From Sphingomonas cavernae (GTDB taxonomy: Bacteria > Pseudomonadota > Alphaproteobacteria > Sphingomonadales > Sphingomonadaceae): 64,000 nucleotides of DNA. The translations under genes were made by a program, and so were the position numbers. Positions 18,028-27,595 of this stretch are shown here, in pieces. The notes below the pieces were generated by a model that saw nothing but the letters and a program-made list of their open reading frames with translations, was not told the DNA's origin and searched no databases. Numbering within the stretch: the stretch's first letter is position 1; every line of letters starts with the position of its first letter. The DNA is taken from positions 1,490,501-1,554,500 of the forward strand of contig NZ_QYUM01000003.1 in assembly GCF_003590775.1 (NCBI RefSeq). The letters run 5' to 3'.

Positions 18028-18588
18028 CTACCGTGCTTCGTCAAAAGGACAGATATTCAGGTCATCCCCTTGCGAACTCTTTTTCCTTTTCTTTTTGGCC
18101 TTTGCGGCATCTTCCTTGGCGACGATCTGAAGAATCGTGGCGATAGCGCCTGCCATGTTTTCGGGCGGTAGCGGTTCGAACAGTTCGATCATCCGGTTGA
18201 TCGCGCCGCAGTCAGCGGGTTTGATCTCGGCCGACAGTTGCGGGACGAGCATCGCGCGCATCAGTTCCAGGCCCGCATTGTTGACCTCATCCGAATCGCC
18301 CAGACCTGCAATCCGGGCAAAGGCGGCGCGCGCGAGTTCCATCGCGGGCGCTTTCTCAACACGGTAGCGCTCGAAAATCGGGGCATCGGTCTTGCGGAGC
18401 AGCGCTGTCGCCGGGAGTACTGACGCGCAGACCTTGGCGGTCGCGTCGAGCGCCTCGGGCAGCAGCACGAGGGCAATGGCTTTCACCTCGTCGCCGGTCA
18501 CGCAGTCGGCCGTGGCCGCGGCATGCGCCGGGCCGCAAGCGAGGGTGATGGCCGCCAGGCTCGATGCGAATTTCTGCCAGTGCTTCAT
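18028..18588 (-). CDS. Exported hypothetical protein
   Basis: 186 residues. Signal peptide MKHWQKFASSLAAITLACG ending near AHAA. The mature part is helical with three spaced cysteines and ends in a Lys-rich tail (AKKKRKKSSQGDD) and CPFDEAR. No family is recognised. It overlaps the ispDF stop by 4 bases and lies 4 bases before cinA, so it is co-transcribed with them. Confidence 0.82.
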   Translation of the reverse strand: MKHWQKFASSLAAITLACGPAHAAATADCVTGDEVKAIALVLLPEALDATAKVCASVLPATALLRKTDAPIFERYRVEKAPAMELARAAFARIAGLGDSDEVNNAGLELMRAMLVPQLSAEIKPADCGAINRMIELFEPLPPENMAGAIATILQIVAKEDAAKAKKKRKKSSQGDDLNICPFDEAR

Positions 18589-19754
18589 ATGTCCCCTGAT
18601 ATTCTGACAGTTGCGACCGCCTGTGCAGCGATGCCTTCGCCGCGGCCGGTGAAACCGAGCCGTTCGGTCGTCGTCGCCTTGATGCTAACCCTCGCCATAT
18701 CGACCCGCAACAACGCTGCAATGCGGTTTCGCATGGCGTCCCGATACGGGCCGATCTTCGGGGCCTCGCATATGATCGTCAGGTCGACATGCTCGATTGA
18801 TCCGCGCGCTTCCGCCACCAGCGCTGCAGCATGTTCGAGGAAACGGTCCGACGAGGCGCCGCGCCACTGTGGATCAGAGGGCGGAAAATGCATCCCGATA
18901 TCGCCCGCGCCGATCGTGCCGAGCAGCGCGTCGGTCAGTGCATGGAGCGCGACATCGGCGTCGCTGTGCCCCGAAAGCCCCTTGTCGTGCGGGATCAGCA
19001 CGCCGCCGAGCCAAAGCTCTTCGCCCGCGACGAGGCGGTGGACGTCATAACCCATGGCGGTGCGGATGCTCGCCCGGGCGGCGAGCCGCGCCTCGGCGCT
19101 CGCGAAATCTTGCGGATGCGTGATCTTCTCCAGCATCGAATCGCCTTCGACCATTGCGACCTCAAGCTCGACCGCGCGCAGGATCTGCGCATCGTCGGTG
19201 GCCTCCTGATCAACCGGCCAGAGGCGGTGCGCCGCCAATATGGCATCGAAGCGAAAGGCCTGAGGCGTCTGAACGCGAACCAGCCCCGTGCGCGGCACAA
19301 TATCACCGAGCGCCTCATCAGCGGTCGCCAGCGTATCCGCAACCGGCAGCACGGGCACCGCACCCGCCGAACCGTCGAGTTGGGCGAGCAGCCGGTCGAT
19401 CACCGCATGGGGGAGGAGCGGGCGCGCTGCATCGTGGATCAGCACGCGCACCGCGCCGCCAAGCGCCGAAATCGCCTCGAGCCCGGCAAGCACCGATTCC
19501 CGACGTGAAGCGCCACCGTCGACGATGGCGCGCACGTCGCGTCCGTCGAGCGCGACTTCCATCGCCTGGCGCTGGTCCGCGGCCGTCACCACGATTACGC
19601 CGTCGATCGCGGGATGCGTCAGCGCCGCATCGATGCTGTGCGCAACGACAGGCTTGCCGCCGAGCAGCGCAAACTGCTTTGGACGCGCTGCCCCGGCACG
19701 CTCGCCTTTTCCGGCAGCGACGATCAGCGCGACGTTATGAAAACCCGATTTCAT
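18585..19754 (-). CDS. ispDF: Bifunctional IspD/IspF of the MEP isoprenoid pathway
   Basis: 389 residues, a fusion. Residues 1-225 are IspD (VAAGKGERAGAARPKQF, then HDAARPLLP), which joins CTP to methylerythritol phosphate. Residues about 230-389 are IspF (GYDVHRLV, LSGHSDADVALHALTDALLG, the metal Asp/His pair), which makes the cyclic diphosphate. The two steps are not consecutive; IspE lies elsewhere. Fusion is normal in alphaproteobacteria. It heads the unit with the exported protein and cinA. Confidence 0.97.
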   Translation of the reverse strand: MKSGFHNVALIVAAGKGERAGAARPKQFALLGGKPVVAHSIDAALTHPAIDGVIVVTAADQRQAMEVALDGRDVRAIVDGGASRRESVLAGLEAISALGGAVRVLIHDAARPLLPHAVIDRLLAQLDGSAGAVPVLPVADTLATADEALGDIVPRTGLVRVQTPQAFRFDAILAAHRLWPVDQEATDDAQILRAVELEVAMVEGDSMLEKITHPQDFASAEARLAARASIRTAMGYDVHRLVAGEELWLGGVLIPHDKGLSGHSDADVALHALTDALLGTIGAGDIGMHFPPSDPQWRGASSDRFLEHAAALVAEARGSIEHVDLTIICEAPKIGPYRDAMRNRIAALLRVDMARVSIKATTTERLGFTGRGEGIAAQAVATVRISGDI

Positions 19755-20031
19755 GACTGCGCGCCTAGGCCAAATTCCCGGTCGTGCAAACAGCCCACGT
19801 CATGATGCGAGTTGGAAGATGTCCGCCTTGGCGTGGTTTCCGGCCTGTCCGCTTTACGCCGATAGTTGGAAAAAGCAGACGTTCGTCCAAGCGCGGGTGT
19901 TATCGGAAAGCGCTTGTTCTTTCATGTCGAGTGCTGGAGAACATCCATATTTTCCTGAGCCCTCGTGCGGGTATTTCCCGATGTGCACTCTGCTCCCCAA
20001 ACCCTACAAGAGCAGCGAGGAGAGCGCTGCC
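19755..20031. other. Gene-free stretch before the DUF1254 gene
   Basis: 277 bases. No conserved coding frame, tRNA or repeat is seen; the DUF1254 reading frame extends into it without recognisable domain. The composition is less GC-rich than core genes, like the gene that follows. It must hold the promoters of ispDF and of the DUF1254 gene, but no clear boxes stand out. Confidence 0.5.
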
Positions 20032-21390
20032 ATGTCCGACCACCCTGCCACGGAAGACTGGCGTGAAGAATACGCTTACACGTTGGGTGCCCAAGCTTAC
20101 ATCTATGCCTTCCCGTTGGTGTATCTGAGCAAGCTGCGATATGACTGGACGAACGTTTCCGATTCCAGCTTCTTCGCTTCGCTCAATCATTTCCATCACA
20201 AGCGTGTTTTGTCCAACCACATCAACTACACGTCGGGCGGGTCACCAAATCAGGACACGCTCTATTCCTGGGGATGGCTCGATCTGCGCCAAGGTCCAGT
20301 GGTTCTCACCCATCCCGAAATGGGGAACAGATATTTTACCTTCGAGATCGCCGACATGTTCTCTGATAATTTCGCCTATGTCGGCAAGCGGACCACCGGG
20401 GGAGCAGCCGGTGCTTTCGCGATCCTTTCCCCTGGATGGGATGGAGAGCTTCCGTCGGACATCTTAGGCTCGTTCCAATCGCCGACCCGCTTTGCGCTCG
20501 TCTTTGGCCGCACGCTGGTGAAGGACGAAAAGGACGTTGCGGCGGTGAACGCGTTGCAGGACGGATATCATATGATCCCGCTCGCCCTGTGGGGCCAGTC
20601 AGACCCGCAAGTTCCGGAGGGGCGCGACGTTTTCAAGCCGTACGACAGTGCGCACGATCCGCTGGCCGACTGGAAAACGATAAATTCGGCGTGGTCGGAG
20701 AATCCTCTTCCGAAGGATCGGGATACGGAATTGGTACGCCTTTTCGGCGAGATCGGAATTGGCCCGGATTTCACCGCCGAGAGCGTCGACGCGCTGCCGG
20801 AGCCGACGCGGCAGGGCCTCGCCCGCGCAGCAGCAACGACGCGTCCGATGCTTGACGCAATGATTGCGACCGGAGCTTACAAAGCCAAGCTACTGAATGG
20901 CTGGATGTATCCGCCACGGACATTCGGTCGTGCCGGGCTCCATGGCGACTTCGTCGTCCGGGCGTCGGGTCAATGTCTTGGCGGCATCATCTCCAACGAT
21001 GCCGAGGAAGCCGTCTATCTCCCGGCGTTCAACGATGTTGGGGGCGATCCGCTTGTCGGTGGACGCCGATATGCCATCCGGTTCGGGGCCGACGAACTAC
21101 CGCCCGTCGACCAGTTCTGGTCCATTACCATGTACGGCCGGGATCACAATTTCGTGCCGAACGACACGATGCGCTATTCGATCGGGGACCGCACACCCGA
21201 TCTTGCCAAAGCAGCAGACGGCAGCCTGTCCATTTATATTCAGCCCAATCCTCCAACTGATCCTGCGGAACGTGCGAACTGGCTGCCGTCGCCGCGACAA
21301 GGGTCGTTTCACCTCGTGCTGCGAACCTATGGTCCAAAGCAACCAATCATCGATCAGGTCTGGGTGCCTCCGGCGGTCACACCAGCGTAG
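20032..21390 (+). CDS. DUF1254 / DUF1214 domain protein
   Basis: 452 residues from ATG 20032, chosen because GAGGAG lies nine bases upstream and the domain begins right after. The N-terminal DUF1254 part includes LGAQAYIYAFPLVYL, SPNQDTLYSWGWLDL and GPVVLTHPEMGNRYF; the C-terminal DUF1214 part runs from about residue 330 (RYAIRFGADELPPVDQFWSI and LSIYIQPNPP). There is no signal peptide, though many relatives are exported. Biochemical function of the family is not established. Codon usage is visibly less GC-biased than its neighbours, and it separates ispDF from dusB, which are usually adjacent in relatives: both suggest transfer. Confidence 0.9.
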   Translation: MSDHPATEDWREEYAYTLGAQAYIYAFPLVYLSKLRYDWTNVSDSSFFASLNHFHHKRVLSNHINYTSGGSPNQDTLYSWGWLDLRQGPVVLTHPEMGNRYFTFEIADMFSDNFAYVGKRTTGGAAGAFAILSPGWDGELPSDILGSFQSPTRFALVFGRTLVKDEKDVAAVNALQDGYHMIPLALWGQSDPQVPEGRDVFKPYDSAHDPLADWKTINSAWSENPLPKDRDTELVRLFGEIGIGPDFTAESVDALPEPTRQGLARAAATTRPMLDAMIATGAYKAKLLNGWMYPPRTFGRAGLHGDFVVRASGQCLGGIISNDAEEAVYLPAFNDVGGDPLVGGRRYAIRFGADELPPVDQFWSITMYGRDHNFVPNDTMRYSIGDRTPDLAKAADGSLSIYIQPNPPTDPAERANWLPSPRQGSFHLVLRTYGPKQPIIDQVWVPPAVTPA

Positions 21391-21668
21391 CGGAGACGAT
21401 TAGCTCCCTTACACTGAGCGTCAGCTTTCCTTTTTTGCAGTCATCAAAGGCTGAATGAACAGCGGCTTTCAGGGGGCTTGCGTGCCGTCTTCAATGACGA
21501 GAATTGGGTCGAAATTTGACGTTCCCGCGCCTTCACGTCGCGCGCTGCTTTGGTGGCGCACAGGATTGATGCGCTCATCAAAACAATGCCTGGCGGCGAG
21601 TGTGAAGCGGCAAAACTTGCCCCCTGGCCACTTTCCCGCTATGGGGCTGCCTCATTTTTAGGCAGACT
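21391..21668. other. Gene-free stretch before dusB
   Basis: 278 bases with no supported gene. A 68-codon frame (21455-21661) lacks any recognisable feature. Its composition is again lower in GC than the dusB operon. The dusB-ntr promoter must lie here. Confidence 0.5.
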
Positions 21669-22667
21669 ATGACGAAACTCGCTCCCATCGACATCGGCCC
21701 GGTCCGTATCGAAACGCCAGTGATCCTGGCGCCGATGACGGGCGTCACCGATCTGCCGTTCCGCAAGGTCGTCAAGCGCTATGGCTCGGGGCTCAACGTC
21801 ACTGAGATGATCGCGAGCCAGGCGATGATCCGCGAGACGCGCCAGTCGCTGCAAAAGGCGGCGTGGGATGCGGTCGAGGAGCCGATCTCGATGCAGCTTG
21901 CGGGCTGCAGCCCCAAGGAAATGGGCGAGGCGGCAAAGCTCAACGAGGATCGCGGCGCTGCGATCATCGACATCAATATGGGCTGCCCCGTGAAGAAGGT
22001 GGTCAACGGCGATGCGGGCTCGGCGCTGATGCGCGACCTGAAACTTGCCGGCGACATTATCAAGGCGACGGTCGAGGCGGTTTCGGTGCCCGTGACGCTC
22101 AAGATGCGCATGGGCTGGTGCCATGACAGCCTCAACGCGCCCGAACTCGCGCACATCGCCGAGGATCTGGGCGTGAAGCTCATCACCGTCCACGGCCGCA
22201 CGCGCAACCAGATGTACAAGGGTTCGGCGGACTGGGCGTTCATCCGCAAGGTCAAGGACGCGGTCGCGCTGCCCGTCATCGCCAATGGCGACATCTGCTC
22301 GATCGAGGATGCGCTGACCGCGCTCGACCAGTCGGGCGCGGACGGCGTGATGATCGGCCGCGGGGCCTATGGCCGACCCTGGTTGCTGGGGCAGGTGATG
22401 CACTTCCTGCGGACGGGGCAGCGGATCGCTGATCCCACAATCGAGGAACAATATCATCTTATCACAGCGCATTACCGCGATATGCTCGAACATTATGGCG
22501 AGATGACCGGGGTTAATATGGCGCGTAAGCATATCGGCTGGTACACCAAGGGGCTGGGTGGCTCGGCCGAGTTCAGAAACCGTGTGAACCAGCAGCCCGA
22601 AGCCGCCACGGTATTGGCAATGCTCGAGGAATTCTATTCGCCATGGCTCTCCCGGGCAGCCGCCTGA
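21669..22667 (+). CDS. dusB: tRNA-dihydrouridine synthase DusB (NifR3)
   Basis: 332 residues. [20 protein letters not shown] is the start of the FMN-binding TIM barrel; [12 protein letters not shown] and the [16 protein letters not shown] segment carry the conserved tRNA and flavin contacts; Cys in GCPVKKV is the catalytic position. The enzyme reduces U to dihydrouridine in tRNA. It heads the classical alphaproteobacterial nifR3-ntrBC-ntrYX unit; ntrB starts inside its 3' end (25-base overlap). Confidence 0.96.
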   Translation: MTKLAPIDIGPVRIETPVILAPMTGVTDLPFRKVVKRYGSGLNVTEMIASQAMIRETRQSLQKAAWDAVEEPISMQLAGCSPKEMGEAAKLNEDRGAAIIDINMGCPVKKVVNGDAGSALMRDLKLAGDIIKATVEAVSVPVTLKMRMGWCHDSLNAPELAHIAEDLGVKLITVHGRTRNQMYKGSADWAFIRKVKDAVALPVIANGDICSIEDALTALDQSGADGVMIGRGAYGRPWLLGQVMHFLRTGQRIADPTIEEQYHLITAHYRDMLEHYGEMTGVNMARKHIGWYTKGLGGSAEFRNRVNQQPEAATVLAMLEEFYSPWLSRAAA

Positions 22668-23776
22668 TCCGGCTTACCCGCAAGCCGGCGAGCGGCGAAG
22701 AGGCGCCATCGGCGTCTGAACTCATTGCCGCGCTTCCCGTCCCGACATTGCTGATCAACCCCGAGGGCAAAGTTGCCGACGCCAACGCCGCTGCAGAATC
22801 GCTGCTGAACGCGAGCCGCACCGCGATCATCGGCAAGCCGCTCGACGCGCATGTCCGCTTTCCCGAGAATATCGCGGCGCTCGAGCGCGAGCGGGCAGGG
22901 TCGCCGCTCAACGCCTTCGATGTGCAGATTTCCAATGACCGCGGCATGAAGCTGCTCGCCGACGTCGCCTTCTCGCCTGTGCCCGATCGTCCGGGCTGGA
23001 GGATCCTGGCGATCCATGCGGGGGCCGCGGCGCATCCCATGGGCAATCGACGCGAACAGGGCAGCGGCGCGCGCGCAGCTATGGGAGCGGCGGCGATGCT
23101 GGCGCACGAGATCAAGAACCCGCTTTCGGGGATCAGCGGCGCTGCGCAGTTGCTCGAGCGCAAGGTGGCGCCCGAGGCACGCGGCATGACGCGGCTGATC
23201 CGCTCGGAGGTCGATCGCATCACCAGCCTGATCGACCGGATGGAAAGCTTCACCGATCCGCGCCCGCTCGAGCTGGTGGCGGAGAATATCTATCCGGTGC
23301 TCGATCATGCGCGTGAACTCGCGCGTCACGGCTTTGCGCAGGATGTCGAGATCAGGGCGGTCTATGACCCGTCATTGCCGATGGCGCTCGTACACCGTGA
23401 CGCCTTGACGCAGATCGTGCTCAACCTGCTCAAGAACGCAGCCGAGGCCTCGGCCGGGGGCCATGAACCCGTCATCCATATCGTTACAGCCTATCGCCAC
23501 GGTGTTTCGGTGCCCGACAAGGACGGCAAGGGCCGCCGCGCGCTGCCGATCGAGTTGTGCGTGATCGACAACGGCCCCGGACCCGCGCCGGAGGTGGCCG
23601 ACCACCTGTTCGAACCCTTTGTCAGCACAAAGCGGTCGGGCGGCGGCCTCGGCCTGGCGCTCGTCGACAAGCTGGTGCGCGACATGGGCGGCATCATTCA
23701 GTTCTCGCGCGAGGGTACGCCCGAACGCACCGTCTTCCGCCTTCTCCTCCAGCGCGCCGGAAAGGATGCCCAATGA
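22643..23776 (+). CDS. ntrB: Nitrogen regulation sensor kinase NtrB
   Basis: 377 residues. A PAS domain is at about 25-130 ([20 protein letters not shown]). The H-box is [19 protein letters not shown], followed by the N-box [11 protein letters not shown]1 DNGPGP and G2 GGGLGLALV. No membrane segment, so cytosolic. In relatives PII controls it and it phosphorylates NtrC when nitrogen is short. Overlaps dusB and ntrC (ATGA with ntrC). Confidence 0.96.
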   Translation: MALPGSRLIRLTRKPASGEEAPSASELIAALPVPTLLINPEGKVADANAAAESLLNASRTAIIGKPLDAHVRFPENIAALERERAGSPLNAFDVQISNDRGMKLLADVAFSPVPDRPGWRILAIHAGAAAHPMGNRREQGSGARAAMGAAAMLAHEIKNPLSGISGAAQLLERKVAPEARGMTRLIRSEVDRITSLIDRMESFTDPRPLELVAENIYPVLDHARELARHGFAQDVEIRAVYDPSLPMALVHRDALTQIVLNLLKNAAEASAGGHEPVIHIVTAYRHGVSVPDKDGKGRRALPIELCVIDNGPGPAPEVADHLFEPFVSTKRSGGGLGLALVDKLVRDMGGIIQFSREGTPERTVFRLLLQRAGKDAQ

Positions 23777-25218
23777 GCACTGGCCGCATCCTTGTCGTCG
23801 ATGACGACGCCGCGATCCGCACCGTGCTCGCCGAAGCGCTGCGCAGCGAGGGGCATAGCGTCTCGCTCGCCGAAAGCATCGCCGACATGGAGCGCCAGCT
23901 CGGCAGCTTCGACCCCGAATTGCTCATCACTGACGTGATTCTGCCCGACGGGAACGGGCTCGACGAGATCTCCTCGGTGCTCCAGCGTCGCCCGGACCTG
24001 CCCGTGATCGTGCTGTCGGCGCAGAACACGCTTTCAACCGCGGTGCGCGCGACCGAGCAAGGCGCGTTCGAATATCTGCCCAAGCCCTTCGATCTCGACG
24101 AGCTGTGTCGCGCGGTCGGCGACGGGCTGCGCAGCCGCGCCAATCGCGGGACCGTAGAGCCGGAGGGTATCAAGGAAGATCTGCCGCTGATCGGTCGGTC
24201 GCCCGCGATGCAGGATGTCTACCGGACGATCGCGCGCGTCGTCGCCAACGAGCTGACCGTGCTGGTCTTCGGGGAGTCGGGCACGGGCAAGGAACTTGTC
24301 GCGCGCGCGATCCACGATCTCGGCCCGCGGCAGAAAAAACCATTTGTTGCCATAAACATGGCGGCCATTCCTCGCGATCTGATCGAATCCGAACTCTTCG
24401 GCCATGAAAGGGGCGCCTTCACGGGCGCGCAAGCGCGCACCGCCGGCAAGTTCGAACTGGCGCAGGGCGGGACGCTGTTCCTCGACGAGATCGGCGATAT
24501 GCCGATGGAAGCGCAGACCCGTTTGCTGCGCGTCCTTCAGCAGGGCGAGTTCACGACGGTGGGCGGAGCGCGCCCGATCCGCGCCGATGTCCGTATCATC
24601 GCGGCAACGCACAAGGACCTGCCCGCGCTGATTGCGGCCAATGGCTTTCGCGAGGATCTTTACTACCGGCTCAATGTCGTCCCCGTTACGCTGCCGGCAC
24701 TGCGCGAACGGCTCGGCGACATTCCCGAGCTTGCGCGTCACTTCCTCGATCGCGCGGCGCAGGAGGGGCTTTCCAGAAAACGCCTCGGCGATGATGCGCT
24801 GGCGAGGCTGTCGGCGCATGGCTGGCCCGGCAATGTTCGCGAGCTCGAAAACCTGATGCGGCGGCTTGCGGCGCTCAGCCGAGAGGAACTGATTTCGGCG
24901 CGCCAGATCGACCTGGCGCTTGCAGGCGGCCCGGGCGAAAGCGTGCCGATACCGTTTATCGGCAAGGGGCTCGAGGACGCGGTCGAGGTGCACCTCGCGA
25001 GCTATTTCGCGAGTTTCGGCGACGATCTGCCGCCCGACGGCCTTTACGACCGCGTGCTGGCGGAGGTCGAGGCGCCGCTGCTCCGCCTGACCCTGGCGGC
25101 GGTGCGCGGCAACCAGCTTCGCGCAGCCGACCTGCTTGGTATCAACCGAAATACGCTTCGCAAGAAGCTGACCGACCACCGAATCGACCCTGCAAGGGTT
25201 CGCCGAGGGAATTCCTGA
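23773..25218 (+). CDS. ntrC: Nitrogen regulation response regulator NtrC
   Basis: 481 residues from ATG 23773, overlapping the ntrB stop (ATGA). Receiver domain with phospho-acceptor in [14 protein letters not shown]+ domain with Walker A GESGTGKE and the sigma-54 contact motif GAFTGA intact; C-terminal Fis-type HTH ([16 protein letters not shown]). It activates sigma-54 promoters of nitrogen assimilation genes when phosphorylated by NtrB. Confidence 0.96.
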   Translation: MSTGRILVVDDDAAIRTVLAEALRSEGHSVSLAESIADMERQLGSFDPELLITDVILPDGNGLDEISSVLQRRPDLPVIVLSAQNTLSTAVRATEQGAFEYLPKPFDLDELCRAVGDGLRSRANRGTVEPEGIKEDLPLIGRSPAMQDVYRTIARVVANELTVLVFGESGTGKELVARAIHDLGPRQKKPFVAINMAAIPRDLIESELFGHERGAFTGAQARTAGKFELAQGGTLFLDEIGDMPMEAQTRLLRVLQQGEFTTVGGARPIRADVRIIAATHKDLPALIAANGFREDLYYRLNVVPVTLPALRERLGDIPELARHFLDRAAQEGLSRKRLGDDALARLSAHGWPGNVRELENLMRRLAALSREELISARQIDLALAGGPGESVPIPFIGKGLEDAVEVHLASYFASFGDDLPPDGLYDRVLAEVEAPLLRLTLAAVRGNQLRAADLLGINRNTLRKKLTDHRIDPARVRRGNS

Positions 25219-25285
25219 CCGCGATTTTCACGGTCGATAGGCCGTGCTGCACCAGCGCCCGAAATCGAGGAGATTCCGATAGACT

Positions 25286-27592
25286 GTGTTTGTCTTGCAA
25301 CGCGAATGTTGTAAGAACGCAACGGTGAATGTGGGCTATCGTGACATTTCTGTGAAAGCATCGCGGTGGCAGCGCGTGCTGCGCGTTGTTTCGCGTCGCA
25401 ACAACCTGATGCCCTGGATCGAGCTGGCCACGCTCGCGCTTGCCGTGGCGGTGGCCGTGACGAGCTATTTTGTCGTCAGCGCCGAACCCACGACCGAAAG
25501 GCTGCTTTCGCCGGTTCTGGTTGCGCTGCTGCTCGTGGCCAACCTCGTTCCCGGCGTGGCGCTGCTCGTGTTGCTCGGCCGCCGGGTTGCCAAGAAGCGT
25601 GCGGCGCGTTCGCCCATGGGCGGCGGCGGGCGATTGCACGTCCAGCTTGTCGCGATCTTCTCGGTCATCGCCAGCGTACCGATGCTGCTGGTCGTGATCT
25701 TCGCCTCATTGCTTTTCCAATATGGCGTCGAATTTTGGTTTTCTGATCGCGCCCGCGGGATGCTTGAGAACGCGGCGATCGTGGCGCAGGAGTTCAACAG
25801 CGAATATCGCACGCGTGTCGAGAACAACACGATCGCGATGGCATCCGACATCGTTAACTATCTTGACGAGGCGCCGATCGACACGCCGCTCTTTCAGCAG
25901 GGTTTTGCGGGCCAGGTCTATCAGCGAGAACTCTCCGAGGCCGCGATCCTCGTCATCAAGCCGGGCGTGGGCGAACAGACGCTCGCGATGGTCGATCCCT
26001 ATGATCGCGGGGAGGGCACACGGATCAAACCCGCGCTTCTGGAACGCCTTCGCAAGGGCGAGCCCAGTATCGTCACCGATTCGGGAGACCGCATCGAGGC
26101 GGTGACACGGCTGCCGGTCAACGAAGAAGCCTATCTGTGGACCGCGCGCGTCGTTGATCCCAAGATGCTGGCTCAATCCGAACGCGCGCAGACGGTTTCG
26201 ACCGACTACAAGCGCCTGCTCGAACGGTCGCGTGCGCTCCAACTCCAGTTCAACGTGGCACTGCTGCTCATCTCGCTGCTGATCGTCGGCGCGGCGGTAT
26301 GGATTGCGCTCGAGCTGGCCGACCGGCTCGTCCGACCCGTCAGCGATCTGGTCGACGCTGCGCAGCGTATTGCCGAGGGGGACCTGTCGGCGCGCGTGCC
26401 ACAGCCCGTGCGTCAGGACGAGGTTGGCCGGCTCGCCAATGCGTTCAACCGCATGACTCAGACTATCGAGGAGCAGACCAGCGCCCTCGACAGCCGCCGC
26501 GCCTTTATCGAAACGGTCATGTCGGGCGTCACTGCCGGCGTGATCTCGGTCGATGGCGACCGCAATATCCGTTTGATGAACAGCTCGGCCGCGACGCTGC
26601 TGAAATCTGCGCCCGGCGAGGCTACGGGCAAGGCGATCGACGACCTTGCCCCCGAACTGGCGGAGCTTGTCGCTGCGGAAGACCGCGACGACATCGTTCA
26701 GCTCAACATCGGCGGCGACGCGCGCACGCTTGCAGTCAAGGCTGTGCGCGACGAGGCGGGGCACGTCCTGACCTTTGACGATATCACCCAGCAGGTTCTC
26801 GATCAGCGGCGTGCCGCATGGTCCGACGTGGCGCGCCGTATCGCGCACGAGATCAAGAACCCGCTCACCCCGATCCAACTCGCCGCTGAGCGCCTCCAGC
26901 GTCGCTATGGCAAGCAGGTGACTGACGAGCCCTCGACCTTCGAACAGCTGACCGAGACCATTATCCGCCAGGTCGCCGATCTGCGACGAATGGTCGACGA
27001 ATTCTCATCGTTCGCGCGCATGCCCAAGCCCGTGTTCCGTACGGAATCGCTTACCGATATTGCGCGCCAGGCACTGTTTCTGCACGAGGTCGCTCATCCC
27101 GAGATCGCCTTTTCGCTTGAGCAAGGCGATGGGGTGCACCAGATCGTATGCGACCGCCGCCAACTCGGCCAGGCTTTGACAAATCTCGTCAAAAACGCCG
27201 TAGAAGCTATTGATCAAAAGCGTGAAAGCAATTCAGCGAGCGATGAACGCGGTCGCGTTACCCTGTCAATTTGCCCGGACGAGGCAAGCAAGCGGATCAC
27301 GGTCTGCGTCGCCGACAACGGCATCGGACTGCCCCAGGACCGCGAACGGCTGGTCGAACCCTATGTCACCACGCGCAGCCGGGGCACCGGCCTGGGCCTC
27401 GCGATCGTCAAGAAAATCGTCGAGGAACATTTCGGTATCATGCAGTTCGCGGACAATGCCGGTGGGGGCACCATCATCTGCATGACCTTCGACCCGGATT
27501 TGCTCGCACGATTCATGCGCGGGGAAGGGGACCCCGCACAGGCTGACGGCGAGAAGACACCCACACAACTGACGCACAAGAGGACCAGCTAG
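25286..27592 (+). CDS. ntrY: Membrane sensor histidine kinase NtrY
   Basis: 768 residues if GTG 25286 is used; in-frame GTG codons at 25325, 25331 and 25352 are alternatives and no Shine-Dalgarno site decides. Three or four membrane segments lie in residues 40-140 and around 330-350, with a periplasmic loop between; then HAMP (RLVRPVSDLVDAAQRIAEGD), PAS (about 410-500), H-box [20 protein letters not shown]-box LVKNAVEAI, G boxes DNGIGLP and GTGLGLAIV. It pairs with NtrX and has been linked to nitrogen, redox and envelope control in relatives. Confidence 0.93.
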   Translation: MFVLQRECCKNATVNVGYRDISVKASRWQRVLRVVSRRNNLMPWIELATLALAVAVAVTSYFVVSAEPTTERLLSPVLVALLLVANLVPGVALLVLLGRRVAKKRAARSPMGGGGRLHVQLVAIFSVIASVPMLLVVIFASLLFQYGVEFWFSDRARGMLENAAIVAQEFNSEYRTRVENNTIAMASDIVNYLDEAPIDTPLFQQGFAGQVYQRELSEAAILVIKPGVGEQTLAMVDPYDRGEGTRIKPALLERLRKGEPSIVTDSGDRIEAVTRLPVNEEAYLWTARVVDPKMLAQSERAQTVSTDYKRLLERSRALQLQFNVALLLISLLIVGAAVWIALELADRLVRPVSDLVDAAQRIAEGDLSARVPQPVRQDEVGRLANAFNRMTQTIEEQTSALDSRRAFIETVMSGVTAGVISVDGDRNIRLMNSSAATLLKSAPGEATGKAIDDLAPELAELVAAEDRDDIVQLNIGGDARTLAVKAVRDEAGHVLTFDDITQQVLDQRRAAWSDVARRIAHEIKNPLTPIQLAAERLQRRYGKQVTDEPSTFEQLTETIIRQVADLRRMVDEFSSFARMPKPVFRTESLTDIARQALFLHEVAHPEIAFSLEQGDGVHQIVCDRRQLGQALTNLVKNAVEAIDQKRESNSASDERGRVTLSICPDEASKRITVCVADNGIGLPQDRERLVEPYVTTRSRGTGLGLAIVKKIVEEHFGIMQFADNAGGGTIICMTFDPDLLARFMRGEGDPAQADGEKTPTQLTHKRTS

Positions 27593-27595
27593 ACT

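Noticed and set aside
21455-21661. 68-codon frame before dusB
   Set aside because: No ribosome site and no recognisable sequence feature; probably chance.
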